Position numbers and translations under genes: made by a program
In this document: positions 1 through 8,274 of the stretch, in pieces
Numbering within the stretch: position 1 is the first letter of the stretch
Layout: each line of letters starts with the position of its first letter
DNA from: Gallaecimonas kandeliae
GTDB lineage: Bacteria; Pseudomonadota; Gammaproteobacteria; Enterobacterales; Gallaecimonadaceae
NCBI RefSeq assembly: GCF_030450055.1
Contig: NZ_CP118480.1
Location: forward strand, 1,453,415-1,517,414
Direction of reading: 5' to 3'
DNA: 64,000 bases
The notes under the pieces: generated by a model
Seen by the model: only the letters and a program-made list of their open reading frames with translations
Told to the model about the DNA's origin: nothing
Databases searched by the model: none

Positions 1-774
1 CTGCCTCCGGATCCTCCCGACCTGATGCAGGATGCCCACCGCCGCTGCCTGTTCGGGCAGTGGTACGAAAGCCTGGCGGCGGCCTTCCTGCGCGACCATC
101 CCTCTTTCCATTCCCTGGGGCCTGCCCATGAGAAGATGCATGTCTGTGCCAGGGCGCTGCTGCAGCGGGTGCAGGACGGCCTGCCCATCTCGCCGAACGC
201 CTTCGACCAGTTCAACAATGCCCTGGACAGGATGCGCCTCGAGTTCCAGGCCCTGCGGCAGGAACTGACCGACATGATGCAAAACCGCGATCCCCTGACG
301 GGGGCCAGGAACAGGAGCACCTTGCTCCCCTTCCTGCGTGAGCAGCAGGCCCTGGTCAAGCGGGGCCTGCAAAGCTGTGTTATCGCCATGCTGGATCTCG
401 ACCATTTCAAGGACGTCAACGACACCCATGGTCACACAGTGGGGGACGCCGTGCTGGTCGCCCTGGTCGGCCGCCTGCAGCAGATGATCAGGCCCTATGA
501 CCGCATCTATCGCTACGGCGGCGAGGAGTTCCTGATCTGCTTGCCGGGCATGACGCTGGACGAAGCGGGCAGGGCGGTGGAGCGCATGCGCGGCGCCGTT
601 GCCTGTCAGGCCATCCCCTTCGACGAGGCCGGCCGCTCTTTGCAGGTGACCATCTCCATCGGCCTGGCCGAGCTGTCGTCGACAGGTTCGGTGGAGGAGG
701 CCATCGACTGTGCGGACAAGGCCATGTACGAGGCCAAGGAGGCGGGGCGCAATCAGGTGAAGTGGGCTGTCTGA
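1..774 (+). CDS. Zinc-regulated diguanylate cyclase, DgcZ-like (5' end outside window)
   Basis: This enzyme would make c-di-GMP from two GTP. The C-terminal GGDEF domain has an intact GGEEF active site and, five residues before it, an RxxD inhibitory site (R-P-Y-D). The N-terminal part resembles the CZB zinc-binding domain of E. coli DgcZ: a C-L-F-G-x-W element followed by H-E-K-M-H, matching the Cys and the HxxxH ligands. The fourth ligand of DgcZ lies about 30 residues before the Cys, which would fall left of the window. The frame is open to base 1, so the first visible ATG (25) is probably internal and the protein probably about 300 aa. By analogy, zinc binding would inhibit cyclase activity. 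Stops at 774, about 75 bp before the next cyclase. Confidence 0.85.
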   Translation: MPPDPPDLMQDAHRRCLFGQWYESLAAAFLRDHPSFHSLGPAHEKMHVCARALLQRVQDGLPISPNAFDQFNNALDRMRLEFQALRQELTDMMQNRDPLTGARNRSTLLPFLREQQALVKRGLQSCVIAMLDLDHFKDVNDTHGHTVGDAVLVALVGRLQQMIRPYDRIYRYGGEEFLICLPGMTLDEAGRAVERMRGAVACQAIPFDEAGRSLQVTISIGLAELSSTGSVEEAIDCADKAMYEAKEAGRNQVKWAV

Positions 775-849
775 ACGGTAACAAGACGGCGCCCACAGTT
801 CCGGAGCTATGGCCATTACCTGGGGGGGCTTTTCGCTTAACATTTGCCC

Positions 850-2415
850 ATGACCAAAGTGCTATCCCGGCTCAGGCTGCACCACCTTATCCTCTTCCTT
901 GCCCTGTCGGGGGTCCTTGTCACCCTGGGCAACGCCTATGTCGCCAGTTACCGCGCCCAGCGGGAACTGCTGATCGCCAACACCCTTGAAGCCAACAGGG
1001 TCTACGCCGCCAAGCTGGCGGACATGACCGACCAATTCTTCCGTGCGGCGCAGCGCCAGCTGGCCTACAGCGCCGCCTTGTTGTCGGGGGCCATGACGGA
1101 CGGCGAAACCCTTGACCATGAAACCAAGCGGTTGTTGGCCCAGAGCGATACCTTCAACTCGGTGGCGGTGGTGGACGCCACCGGCAAGGTGCTGGCCAAT
1201 GCCCCCCAGAGCCTGGGGCTGGTGGGGCGCATTGTCCATACCGATGGCGTGGCCGAGGCCCTGGCGCAGCGCCGGCCGCTGATCACTGGCCCCTATAATG
1301 CCGCCACGGACAGGCTGATACTGCTGATCTCCCAGCCCATCTTCTCGGCGGCGGGAAGCTTCCAAGGCTTTATCGGCGCCGCCATCTACCTCAAGGAAAA
1401 GAACGGCCTCCAGACCCAGCTGGGGGAGCATTACTACAGGGACGGCTCCTACCTCTATGTGGTGGACGGCCAGGGGCGGCTCATCTACCACCCCGACCCC
1501 AGCCGCATCGGCGAGCGGGTCAGGGGCAACCCTGCCATTGATGCCGTCACGGCCGGGCAGGCGGGCAGCCGAGGGCTGGTCAACAGCAGGGGCGTGCCCA
1601 TGCTGACAGGCTATGCCCCAGTGCCGGTGACCGGCTGGGGTATCGTTTCCCAAAGGCCGCTGGCGGCGACCCTGACCGACCTCGAACAGCAGATGCGTGG
1701 GGTCTTCTGGGACACCAGCCTGGTGGTGGCGCTGACTGCCTTGCTGATCGGCATCTTCGCCATGTTGATCGCCAGGCCCCTGCGCAAGCTGGCAGGCAGT
1801 GCCAGCCGCATGGATGCGGACAGCACCCTCGAGCACCTGGCCCAGGTGCATTCCTGGTATTACGAGGCGGCCATGCTCAAGCGCGGCCTGCTCAAGGGGA
1901 TGGGCCTGATGCAGGAGCGGATAGGGCGGCTCAACAAGGAGAGCCTGACCGATCCCCTGACCGGCCTCTACAACAGGCGCGGCATGCAGCTGATGCTGGA
2001 GGGTTTGGAGGCCAACGAGAAACCTTTCGCCGTGGTCGCCCTCGACATCGACCACTTCAAGCAGGTCAACGACAATTTCGGCCACGACCTGGGGGACGAG
2101 GTGCTCAGGGTGCTGGCCGAACAGATGCGCCAAGCCTCTCGCCAGGGGGACATCCTCTGCCGCAGTGGCGGCGAGGAATTCCTGATGTTGCTGCCGGACT
2201 GTGCCAAGGCCGGGGCCAGGGAGCTGGCGGAAAGGTTGCGCCAGCAGGTGGCGGCCCTGGTGGTGGAGCAGGTGCGTTTCACCCTTTCCCTGGGGGTGGC
2301 CGTCTGGCCGGGGCCGGAAGAGCCCGTGAAAGCGGCGCTCAAGGCGGCCGACCAGGCCCTCTATCAGGCCAAGGGGCAGGGCCGAGACCAGGTGGTGGTC
2401 AGCGCAGGATCTTGA
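850..2415 (+). CDS. Membrane diguanylate cyclase with periplasmic dCache-type sensor
   Basis: A 521-aa c-di-GMP synthase. An N-terminal membrane anchor (about residues 5-30) leads into a roughly 250-residue periplasmic region that looks like a double Cache ligand sensor. A second membrane segment (about 290-310) and a linker follow, then a GGDEF domain. The active site is GGEEF, preceded by an intact RQGD product-inhibition site, so the enzyme should be active and feedback-regulated. I chose the ATG at 850 over the in-frame TTG at 844; a G-rich stretch near 823-829 is the only ribosome-site candidate. It follows another cyclase in the same direction and may be co-transcribed. The ligand cannot be told from sequence. 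Confidence 0.88.
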   Translation: MTKVLSRLRLHHLILFLALSGVLVTLGNAYVASYRAQRELLIANTLEANRVYAAKLADMTDQFFRAAQRQLAYSAALLSGAMTDGETLDHETKRLLAQSDTFNSVAVVDATGKVLANAPQSLGLVGRIVHTDGVAEALAQRRPLITGPYNAATDRLILLISQPIFSAAGSFQGFIGAAIYLKEKNGLQTQLGEHYYRDGSYLYVVDGQGRLIYHPDPSRIGERVRGNPAIDAVTAGQAGSRGLVNSRGVPMLTGYAPVPVTGWGIVSQRPLAATLTDLEQQMRGVFWDTSLVVALTALLIGIFAMLIARPLRKLAGSASRMDADSTLEHLAQVHSWYYEAAMLKRGLLKGMGLMQERIGRLNKESLTDPLTGLYNRRGMQLMLEGLEANEKPFAVVALDIDHFKQVNDNFGHDLGDEVLRVLAEQMRQASRQGDILCRSGGEEFLMLLPDCAKAGARELAERLRQQVAALVVEQVRFTLSLGVAVWPGPEEPVKAALKAADQALYQAKGQGRDQVVVSAGS

Positions 2416-2531
2416 GGGCAGGGCGCCGGCGGCATTGGTGTAAAGACCCTTTTTTGTTTTAATATCAAGGCGTCATAGACTCAGGCGCCCCCGATGAGCG
2501 CCCTGGGGTTCAACTTCAAGGAAGGGGCGCC

Positions 2532-3737
2532 ATGCTCAACGTTCTGATTGTCGTTACGGCGTTGGCCATCGCGGCCTACCTGGCTTTCTCCCCTCGCCTC
2601 GCCAATTCCTCGAACTGGAAGGCCACTGTCACCCCCCTGGCCTCCATCATGGGCAGCGGCTTTTTGGTCAGCGCGCCCCTGCTGGGGCTGATCGTCGGCA
2701 ACAGGGCTGTCTTCTTCATGGCGGGACTGCTGATGCTGTCCTTCCTGATCGGCAGCGCCATCCGCTTCAATATCCGCCACTTCGAGCCCATCGAGAACCG
2801 GCGGGGCAGGGCCCAGAGCATCGCCCTGTTGTCGCGCATGGTCCTGGCCGGTGCCTACTTCATCTCCGTGACCTACTACCTGCAACTGCTGGCGGTGTTC
2901 CTGCTCAAGGCCTTTGGCGTGGAGGGGACTCTCTATGCCCATGGCATCACCACGCTGCTGCTGCTGATCATCGGCGGTATCGGCATGTGGCGGGGGCTCA
3001 GTGAGCTGGAGCAGGTGGAAAGCTACGCCGTGAGCCTGAACCTCGGCATGATAGGGGTGCTGCTGCTGGGGCTGGCGCTGTACAACCTGCGGCTGCTGCT
3101 GGCCGGGCACTGGCAGCTCAGCCCCCTGGACGGCACCGTGGACGGCCATGACATCAGGGTGCTGCTGGGACTCCTGATCGTGGTGCAGGGCTTTGAAACC
3201 TCCCGATATTTGCAGGACGAGCACCCTGCCGAGCAGCGCATCGTCACCATGCGCCTGGCGCAGATCATCTCATCGGTCATCTACCTGGCCTTCATCGGCC
3301 TGGTGACTGTGCTCTTCCAGCCTGGCATGACCGCCGACGTCACGGCCATCACCTCCATGGTCACGCCGGTGGCGGTGGTCTTGCCGCTGCTGATCTCCAT
3401 TGCCGCCATCGGCAGCCAGTTCAGCGCCGCCGTCGCCGATACCTCGGGGGCCGGCGGCCTTATCGAGGACATAGTCCACCGCCGGCTGTCGCCGCGGTAC
3501 GCCTACCTGGCCATACTGCTGATCACCCTGATGTTGACCTGGAACACCAATGTCAACGAGATCATCGCCTATGCTTCCCGGGCCTTTGCCCTTTTCTACA
3601 TGCTGCAATGTGCCGTGGCTTTTGCGGTCGCCTGGGATGAAAAGGGCCTGAAGCGGCGCCGCCGCAAGCTGGTGCTCTTTGGCTGTTGCGCCCTGGCCTG
3701 TGCCCTGGTCTTTGGCTTGGGCCTGCCGTCCGAATAG
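2532..3737 (+). CDS. Multi-pass membrane transporter, APC-superfamily-like
   Basis: A 401-aa, very hydrophobic protein with about 10-11 predicted membrane segments and a basic C-terminal tail. A glycine-rich GSGFL segment in the second helix and a Q-G-F-E-T-S-R-Y motif in the middle, followed by a conserved-looking DEHPAEQR loop, recall the GFE region of amino-acid/polyamine/cation permeases, so a LeuT-fold secondary transporter is likely. No family or substrate is recognised with confidence. The start has a good Shine-Dalgarno (GGAAGGGG). It is followed after about 90 bp by a proton-pumping ATPase on the same strand. A functional link, with the pump energising the carrier, is only an inference from adjacency. 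Confidence 0.7.
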   Translation: MLNVLIVVTALAIAAYLAFSPRLANSSNWKATVTPLASIMGSGFLVSAPLLGLIVGNRAVFFMAGLLMLSFLIGSAIRFNIRHFEPIENRRGRAQSIALLSRMVLAGAYFISVTYYLQLLAVFLLKAFGVEGTLYAHGITTLLLLIIGGIGMWRGLSELEQVESYAVSLNLGMIGVLLLGLALYNLRLLLAGHWQLSPLDGTVDGHDIRVLLGLLIVVQGFETSRYLQDEHPAEQRIVTMRLAQIISSVIYLAFIGLVTVLFQPGMTADVTAITSMVTPVAVVLPLLISIAAIGSQFSAAVADTSGAGGLIEDIVHRRLSPRYAYLAILLITLMLTWNTNVNEIIAYASRAFALFYMLQCAVAFAVAWDEKGLKRRRRKLVLFGCCALACALVFGLGLPSE

Positions 3738-3827
3738 CGAAGGCGAAGAACAAAAGCCGGTGGCCGCGCCTCGCGCGGCCCATCAGGAGAAGCGTTGTTT
3801 AGATGAAGCCCAGTACAGGGAGTTTCG

Positions 3828-6443
3828 ATGGACACCGAGGTTAAAAAGACCCAGGACTACGCCGAGCAAGTGCCGGCCCAGACCCTGGCCGAGCTTGGGG
3901 TCGAGGCCGCCAAGGGGCTCAGCGACGGCGAGGCCGCAACGCGGCTGGCGCGCTTTGGCTTCAACGAGATAGTGGAGCAGGCCGAACCGCTCTGGCACCG
4001 GCTGCTGCGCCGCTTTTGGGGGCCCATCCCCTGGATGATCGAAACGGCGGCGGCGCTGTCGGCGGCCGTCCAGAAGTGGGAAGACTTCGCCATCATACTG
4101 GTGATGCTGCTGGTCAACGCCGGCCTGGATTTCTTTCAGGAGCACAGGGCCCTCAACGCCCTGGCTGCCCTCAAGCAGCGCCTGGCCAAGGATGCCACAG
4201 TGCGCCGCGGCGGCGCCTTCAGGCGCATACCTGTGCGCGAACTGGTGCCGGGGGACATCGTCAAGCTGCGGATCGGGGATCTGGTGCCCGCCGATGTCCA
4301 GCTCCTGGAAGGGGACTACCTGCTGGTGGACCAGTCGGCCCTGACCGGCGAGTCCCTGCCGGTCAGCAAAGGCCCGGGAGAGCTGGCCTTCGCCAACACC
4401 ATCGTCAAGCAGGGGGAAATGCTGGCGGTGGTGATCAATACTGCCATGGCCACCAAGTTTTCAACTGTGGTGGAGCTGGTGGCCAAGGCCCAACTGGAGC
4501 GGCGCAGCCATTTCCAGAAGATGGTGATGCAGATCGGCAACTTCCTGATCGCCGTCACCCTGGCCCTGGTGCTGCTGATCGTGCTGGTGGCCCTGTTCCG
4601 CCAGCAGCCCTTCCTGGAGATAGCCCGTTTCGCCTTGGTGCTGACGGTGGCGGCCATTCCGGTGGCGCTGCCGGCGGTGTTGTCGGTGACCATGGCGGTG
4701 GGGGCCGTCAACCTGGCCAAGCGCCAGGCCATCGTCTCCCAGCTCACCGCCATCGAAGAGCTGGCCGGGGTGGACATCTTCTGCACCGACAAGACCGGCA
4801 CCCTGACCTGCAACGAGATGAAGGTGGCCGAGCCGGTGCTGCTGCCGGGTTTCTCCGAGACGGATCTCTTCCTTCACGCCCTGTTGGCCTCCAGGGCCGA
4901 GAACCAGGACCCCATAGAGGTGCCGCTGTTCAGCTACTATGCGCAGCTGGTTGGCGCCCCCTCCTGGCAGGACTACCGGCAGCTGGCTTTCACGCCCTTC
5001 GATCCGGTGCGAAAACGCACCGAGGCCCTGGTGGAATACCAGGGGCAGCAGTTCAAGGCCATCAAGGGCGCACCCCAGGTGTTGCTGGCCCTGGCCGAGC
5101 TGTCCGAGGAAGCCTCGGCCGAACTGCGGGCCAAGGTGGAAACCCTGGCCGGAGAGGGTTTTCGCACCCTGGCGGTAGCCAGGCAGCAGGGGGAGGGCCC
5201 TCTGACATTGCTTGGGCTCATCCCCCTCTTCGACCCGCCCCGGGACGATTCCAAAGCGGTGATCGACGAGATGCACGGCTGTGGCGTCAAGGTCAAGATG
5301 GTGACAGGGGACAACCAGGCCATAGCCCGTGAGATAGGCCGGCGCCTGGGCCTGGAACAGCGGCTGCTGGTGTCGGATCAGCTCAGCGGCGCCGCCTCCA
5401 GCGAGTTGCTGGGCCTGGCCGAGGCCCTGTCGGCCGCCCTCTATCAACGTTTCAAGGGGGATGTGCCCCTCAAGGAGGCCAAGGCCTTCGCCGCCGATGT
5501 CATGAAAGAGGTGCGCGCCCTCTACGACACAAGGCTGCTGGAGCGGGAATTTCTCCATACCCACGAGTCGGCCATCATCGAGATGATCGAGGAGGTGGAC
5601 ATCTTTGCCGAGGCGGTGCCCGAGGACAAATACCGCATCGTCGACACCTTGCAGAAGGGGGGCCATATCGTCGCCATGACCGGCGACGGGGTCAACGACG
5701 CCCCGGCCCTCAAGAAGGCCGACTGCGGCTTCGCCGTGGCCAACGCCACGGACGCGGCCAGGGCAGCGGCGGACATCATACTGACTGCGCCTGGGCTGTC
5801 GGTGATCAACGAGGCCATGCGCCAGGCCCGCATCACCTTCGCCAGGATGAAGAGCTACGCCACCTTCCGCATCGCCGAGACCATCCGCATCATCCTCTTC
5901 ATGACGCTGTCGATCTTGGTGTTCAATTTCTACCCCATCACGGCGCTGATGATCATCCTGCTGGCGCTGCTCAACGACATCCCTATCCTGGCCATCGCCT
6001 ATGACAACACCAAGGTACATGACAAGCCGGTCAGGTGGCGGATGCACGAGTTGCTGCTGATCTCGAGCCTCCTGGGCATAGCGGGGGTGGTGGCGTCCTT
6101 CGTGCTGTTCTTCCTGCTCAGGAAATGGGGGCTGCCCGAGGACACGGTGCGCACCTTGCTGTTCCTCAAGCTCATCGTCGCCGGCCACAGCACCCTTTAT
6201 ATCACCCGCTCCGAGGGCTGGTTCTGGCAGCGGCCCTGGCCGTCGCCGCTGCTGTTTGGTGCCACCTTCGGCACCGAGATCGTCGGCACCCTGCTGGCCG
6301 TCTACGGCGTCTTCGTGGCGCCCATAGGTTGGGTCAACGCGCTGTTGATCTGGGGCTATGCGATGATCTGGTTCCTGGTCAATGACGTCATCAAGGTGGT
6401 GGCCTACCGGGTACTGCTGGCCAACAACCACAACGGCAGTTGA
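3828..6443 (+). CDS. Plasma-membrane-type H+-exporting P-type ATPase (P3A)
   Basis: An 871-aa cation pump expected to export protons at the cost of ATP. The order is: cytosolic N-terminus, TM1-2, the actuator domain with a TGES loop (LTGESLPV), TM3-4 with a P-V-A-L-P segment, the phosphorylation loop DKTGTLT (Asp about 321), the nucleotide domain, the hinge GDGVNDAPALKKAD, and the C-terminal helices. The stretch after the hinge (A-N-A-T-D-A-A-R-A-A-A-D-I-I-L) is characteristic of the plant and fungal Pma1/AHA proton-ATPase branch, and the length fits bacterial and archaeal members. The start is supported by AGGGAG ten bases upstream. Such pumps are patchily distributed in bacteria, so this could be a pH-homeostasis accessory gene. 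Confidence 0.9.
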   Translation: MDTEVKKTQDYAEQVPAQTLAELGVEAAKGLSDGEAATRLARFGFNEIVEQAEPLWHRLLRRFWGPIPWMIETAAALSAAVQKWEDFAIILVMLLVNAGLDFFQEHRALNALAALKQRLAKDATVRRGGAFRRIPVRELVPGDIVKLRIGDLVPADVQLLEGDYLLVDQSALTGESLPVSKGPGELAFANTIVKQGEMLAVVINTAMATKFSTVVELVAKAQLERRSHFQKMVMQIGNFLIAVTLALVLLIVLVALFRQQPFLEIARFALVLTVAAIPVALPAVLSVTMAVGAVNLAKRQAIVSQLTAIEELAGVDIFCTDKTGTLTCNEMKVAEPVLLPGFSETDLFLHALLASRAENQDPIEVPLFSYYAQLVGAPSWQDYRQLAFTPFDPVRKRTEALVEYQGQQFKAIKGAPQVLLALAELSEEASAELRAKVETLAGEGFRTLAVARQQGEGPLTLLGLIPLFDPPRDDSKAVIDEMHGCGVKVKMVTGDNQAIAREIGRRLGLEQRLLVSDQLSGAASSELLGLAEALSAALYQRFKGDVPLKEAKAFAADVMKEVRALYDTRLLEREFLHTHESAIIEMIEEVDIFAEAVPEDKYRIVDTLQKGGHIVAMTGDGVNDAPALKKADCGFAVANATDAARAAADIILTAPGLSVINEAMRQARITFARMKSYATFRIAETIRIILFMTLSILVFNFYPITALMIILLALLNDIPILAIAYDNTKVHDKPVRWRMHELLLISSLLGIAGVVASFVLFFLLRKWGLPEDTVRTLLFLKLIVAGHSTLYITRSEGWFWQRPWPSPLLFGATFGTEIVGTLLAVYGVFVAPIGWVNALLIWGYAMIWFLVNDVIKVVAYRVLLANNHNGS

Positions 6444-6542
6444 GGCCTGCCCCTGCCGGTTTGGGCGGGGGCCTGTTGCGCCAAAGCAGGGTTATGACCC
6501 GGAGTGTATTTTCAACTTGTTGATTTGAAAGGTGTTGTCGGA

Positions 6543-6570
6543 TTTGCCTTCGTAGGGGCTAGGCTATACT
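6543..6570 (+). promoter_or_regulatory. Promoter with sigma-S-like -10 element
   Basis: The -10 hexamer TATACT (6565-6570) is preceded by C, giving CTATACT followed by TAA, the published preference of RpoS-containing polymerase. A weak -35 (TTTGCC, 6543-6548) lies 16 bp upstream. The start codon of the host-attachment gene is 32 bp after the -10. The rest of the 6444-6601 gap has only a G/C-rich imperfect hairpin after the ATPase gene without a T-run. Confidence 0.5.
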
Positions 6571-6601
6571 TAAGGTTCGTCTATACCACTAAGGGGCCGT
6601 T

Positions 6602-7051
6602 ATGAAGGGGACCTGGGTTGTCGTGGCCGACAGTGCCACAGCACGTATTTTCGATGTCAGTGACAAGGGCGAATTACAGGAGCTGGAGACCCTGGCCCAT
6701 CCCTCCTCCCGGCTCAGGGAAAAGGAGATCAGCAGCGACAGGTCCGGCATGGTGCGCAGCCATGGCGGTAACGCCGTCTACAGCGTGGATGCCGACCCCC
6801 ACGGCCGGGACCACGAAGCCGAAGTCTTCGCCAAAGAAATAGGGGATAAGCTGGAATCGTTCCGCCAGGGCAAGGCCTATGGCCGGCTTTTGCTGGTGGC
6901 GGCGCCTCGCTTCCTGGGACAGTTGCGAAGCGCCCTGAGCCCGGCCACCAGCGCCCTGGTGAGCCTTAGCCTGGACAAGGAACTGACCCGCCTGCTGCCC
7001 GGCCAGATAGCCGAGCACCTGCCACCCAAGTTCTGGCGGCAACCGCTCTAG
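6602..7051 (+). CDS. Host attachment family protein (baeRF-like)
   Basis: A 149-aa soluble protein matching the 'required for attachment to host cells' family. It begins with the typical T-W-V-V-V-A-D-S-A-x-A-R-I-F strand, then has a central S-D-R-S-G region with a D-P-H-G-R-D-H-E segment, and ends with L-L-V-A-A-P-R-F-L-G-x-L-R. These features place it near the bacterial release-factor-1-like (baeRF) fold. The family name comes from a plant-attachment phenotype in rhizobia; the biochemical function is unknown, and a ribosome-linked role is a hypothesis from fold comparison. It has its own promoter with a sigma-S-like -10, which suggests stationary-phase or stress expression. The next gene faces it on the other strand. 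Confidence 0.85.
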   Translation: MKGTWVVVADSATARIFDVSDKGELQELETLAHPSSRLREKEISSDRSGMVRSHGGNAVYSVDADPHGRDHEAEVFAKEIGDKLESFRQGKAYGRLLLVAAPRFLGQLRSALSPATSALVSLSLDKELTRLLPGQIAEHLPPKFWRQPL

Positions 7052-7077
7052 GCGGTGCCCGCGCGGTAGCCCGCCGC

Positions 7078-7551
7078 TTAGAACCACAGCGGGAACTGCC
7101 TGGCCAGGGTTTCTTCCATCCGCCTGGTATGGGAGCCTGGCCAATAAAGGCGGCCACAGTGGCGGCAGTAAAGAAAGGCCCCACCCAGCGCCTGGGCGCT
7201 GGGTGGGGCCAGTTGCCGGACCTGTTCTTCGGTGGCAAAGGCCAAGAGGCCGTTGCAGATCAGGCAGCGGCGAAAGAGCGCCTTCGGCTTGGCCAGGTTG
7301 AATCCCCTTATCACTTCCTCCAATTGCTCCAGTGGCTTCTGGCTGTAGACATAGCGCCCCAGCCTTGGCCGCAATTCGGCTAACAGGGCGGCGTCGCGGG
7401 TGAGCAGCCAGCGGCCTTCCCTGTTGGCCTTGGCCACCAGTTGGGCATCGCTCAGGGCGGGATCGAAGGCGGTGTCGAGGCCCAGCACCCGCAGCCAGCG
7501 GGCCAGCCGGCCCAGCATGGCGTCCGCCAGGAAGAGGGGCTCGTTATCCAT
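7078..7551 (-). CDS. Mut7-C RNase-domain protein with zinc ribbon
   Basis: A 157-aa protein of the Mut7-C family. Residues 1-85 form the PIN-like fold with its conserved opening (F-L-A-D-x-M-L-G-R-L-A-R-W-L-R-x-L-G-x-D) and a central L-L-T-R-D motif containing acidic residues expected to bind metal. The C-terminal part carries two Cys pairs (CLIC and CRHC), a zinc ribbon usual for the family. The domain is named after the C-terminus of the animal exonuclease Mut7; a role in RNA processing is inferred from fold, and no bacterial substrate is established as far as I know. It is transcribed towards the host-attachment gene and away from the response regulator at 7667. Confidence 0.85.
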   Translation of the reverse strand: MDNEPLFLADAMLGRLARWLRVLGLDTAFDPALSDAQLVAKANREGRWLLTRDAALLAELRPRLGRYVYSQKPLEQLEEVIRGFNLAKPKALFRRCLICNGLLAFATEEQVRQLAPPSAQALGGAFLYCRHCGRLYWPGSHTRRMEETLARQFPLWF

Positions 7552-7603
7552 GTCTTGAGTGTAGAAGCCTGAAGGGCATGGCCGCCCAGGCCCGGGCGGC
7601 TGG

Positions 7604-7612
7604 TGTTATTAT
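7604..7612 (+). promoter_or_regulatory. Extended -10 promoter for the two-component genes
   Basis: TGT directly followed by TATTAT gives an extended -10 (TGnTATTAT) 55 bp before the response-regulator start. No good -35 is seen at the proper distance. A perfect G/C inverted repeat (GCCGCCC/GGGCGGC, 7581-7600) sits just upstream and could be an operator or only a stable hairpin. Confidence 0.35.
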
Positions 7613-7666
7613 TTGTTTTTGCAGGCAGATCTCCTGAATTTCGGCCCTTAAGACGAAGGTGGGTGA

Positions 7667-8272
7667 ATGGGCAAGGTGTTGGTGGTCGACGACCATCCCG
7701 TGGTAAGGCTGGCGGTGAGGGTATTGTTGGAACAGGGCGGCCACCTGGTGTTGGAAGCCGACAACGGCGTCGATGCCCTGCAGCAGGTCCGCAACCAGGG
7801 CCCGGATCTGGTGCTGCTGGATATCGGTATTCCCAAACTCGATGGCCTGGCCTTGATCCCGAGGCTGCTGGAGCAGGAGAGGCCTCCCAAGGTGCTGGTT
7901 CTCAGCTCCCAGCCGCCGCAGCACCTGGCCCAGCGTTGCCGCCAACTGGGGGCCGGTGGCTTCCTGTCCAAGGAAGCGGAACTGGACGGCCTGGCCGACG
8001 CCGTCAAGGCGGTGTTGGCCGGTTACAGCTATTTCCCGCAACTGCCGCCGGCCGAGGCCGGCTCGGAGCAGCAGCAACTGGCCAGCCTGTCCGACAGGGA
8101 GCTGGCGGTGCTGCGGCAACTGGCCAGGGGGGCGACCAACAGGGAGATCGCCGACGCCATGCTGCTCAGCGAGAAAACCATCAGTACCTATAAGGCCAGG
8201 TTGCACCTGAAACTGGGTACCAGCAACCTGGTGGAACTCCTCGAGTTGGCCAAGCGCCAGGGGCTGGATTGA
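7667..8272 (+). CDS. LuxR/NarL-type response regulator (EvgA-like)
   Basis: A 201-aa regulator with an N-terminal receiver domain (V-V-D-D-H-P, phospho-acceptor Asp about 52 in L-L-D-I-G-I-P, Lys of F-L-S-K) and a C-terminal LuxR-type HTH (L-S-D-R-E-L-A-V-L then T-N-R-E-I-A-D-A-M-L-L-S-E-K-T-I-S-T-Y). It is followed at once by a BvgS/EvgS-type hybrid kinase, the same order as evgA-evgS in E. coli, so the two almost certainly form one phosphorelay. The start has a purine-rich ribosome site (GAAGGTGGG). Targets are unknown. Confidence 0.92.
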   Translation: MGKVLVVDDHPVVRLAVRVLLEQGGHLVLEADNGVDALQQVRNQGPDLVLLDIGIPKLDGLALIPRLLEQERPPKVLVLSSQPPQHLAQRCRQLGAGGFLSKEAELDGLADAVKAVLAGYSYFPQLPPAEAGSEQQQLASLSDRELAVLRQLARGATNREIADAMLLSEKTISTYKARLHLKLGTSNLVELLELAKRQGLD

Positions 8273-8274
8273 CC

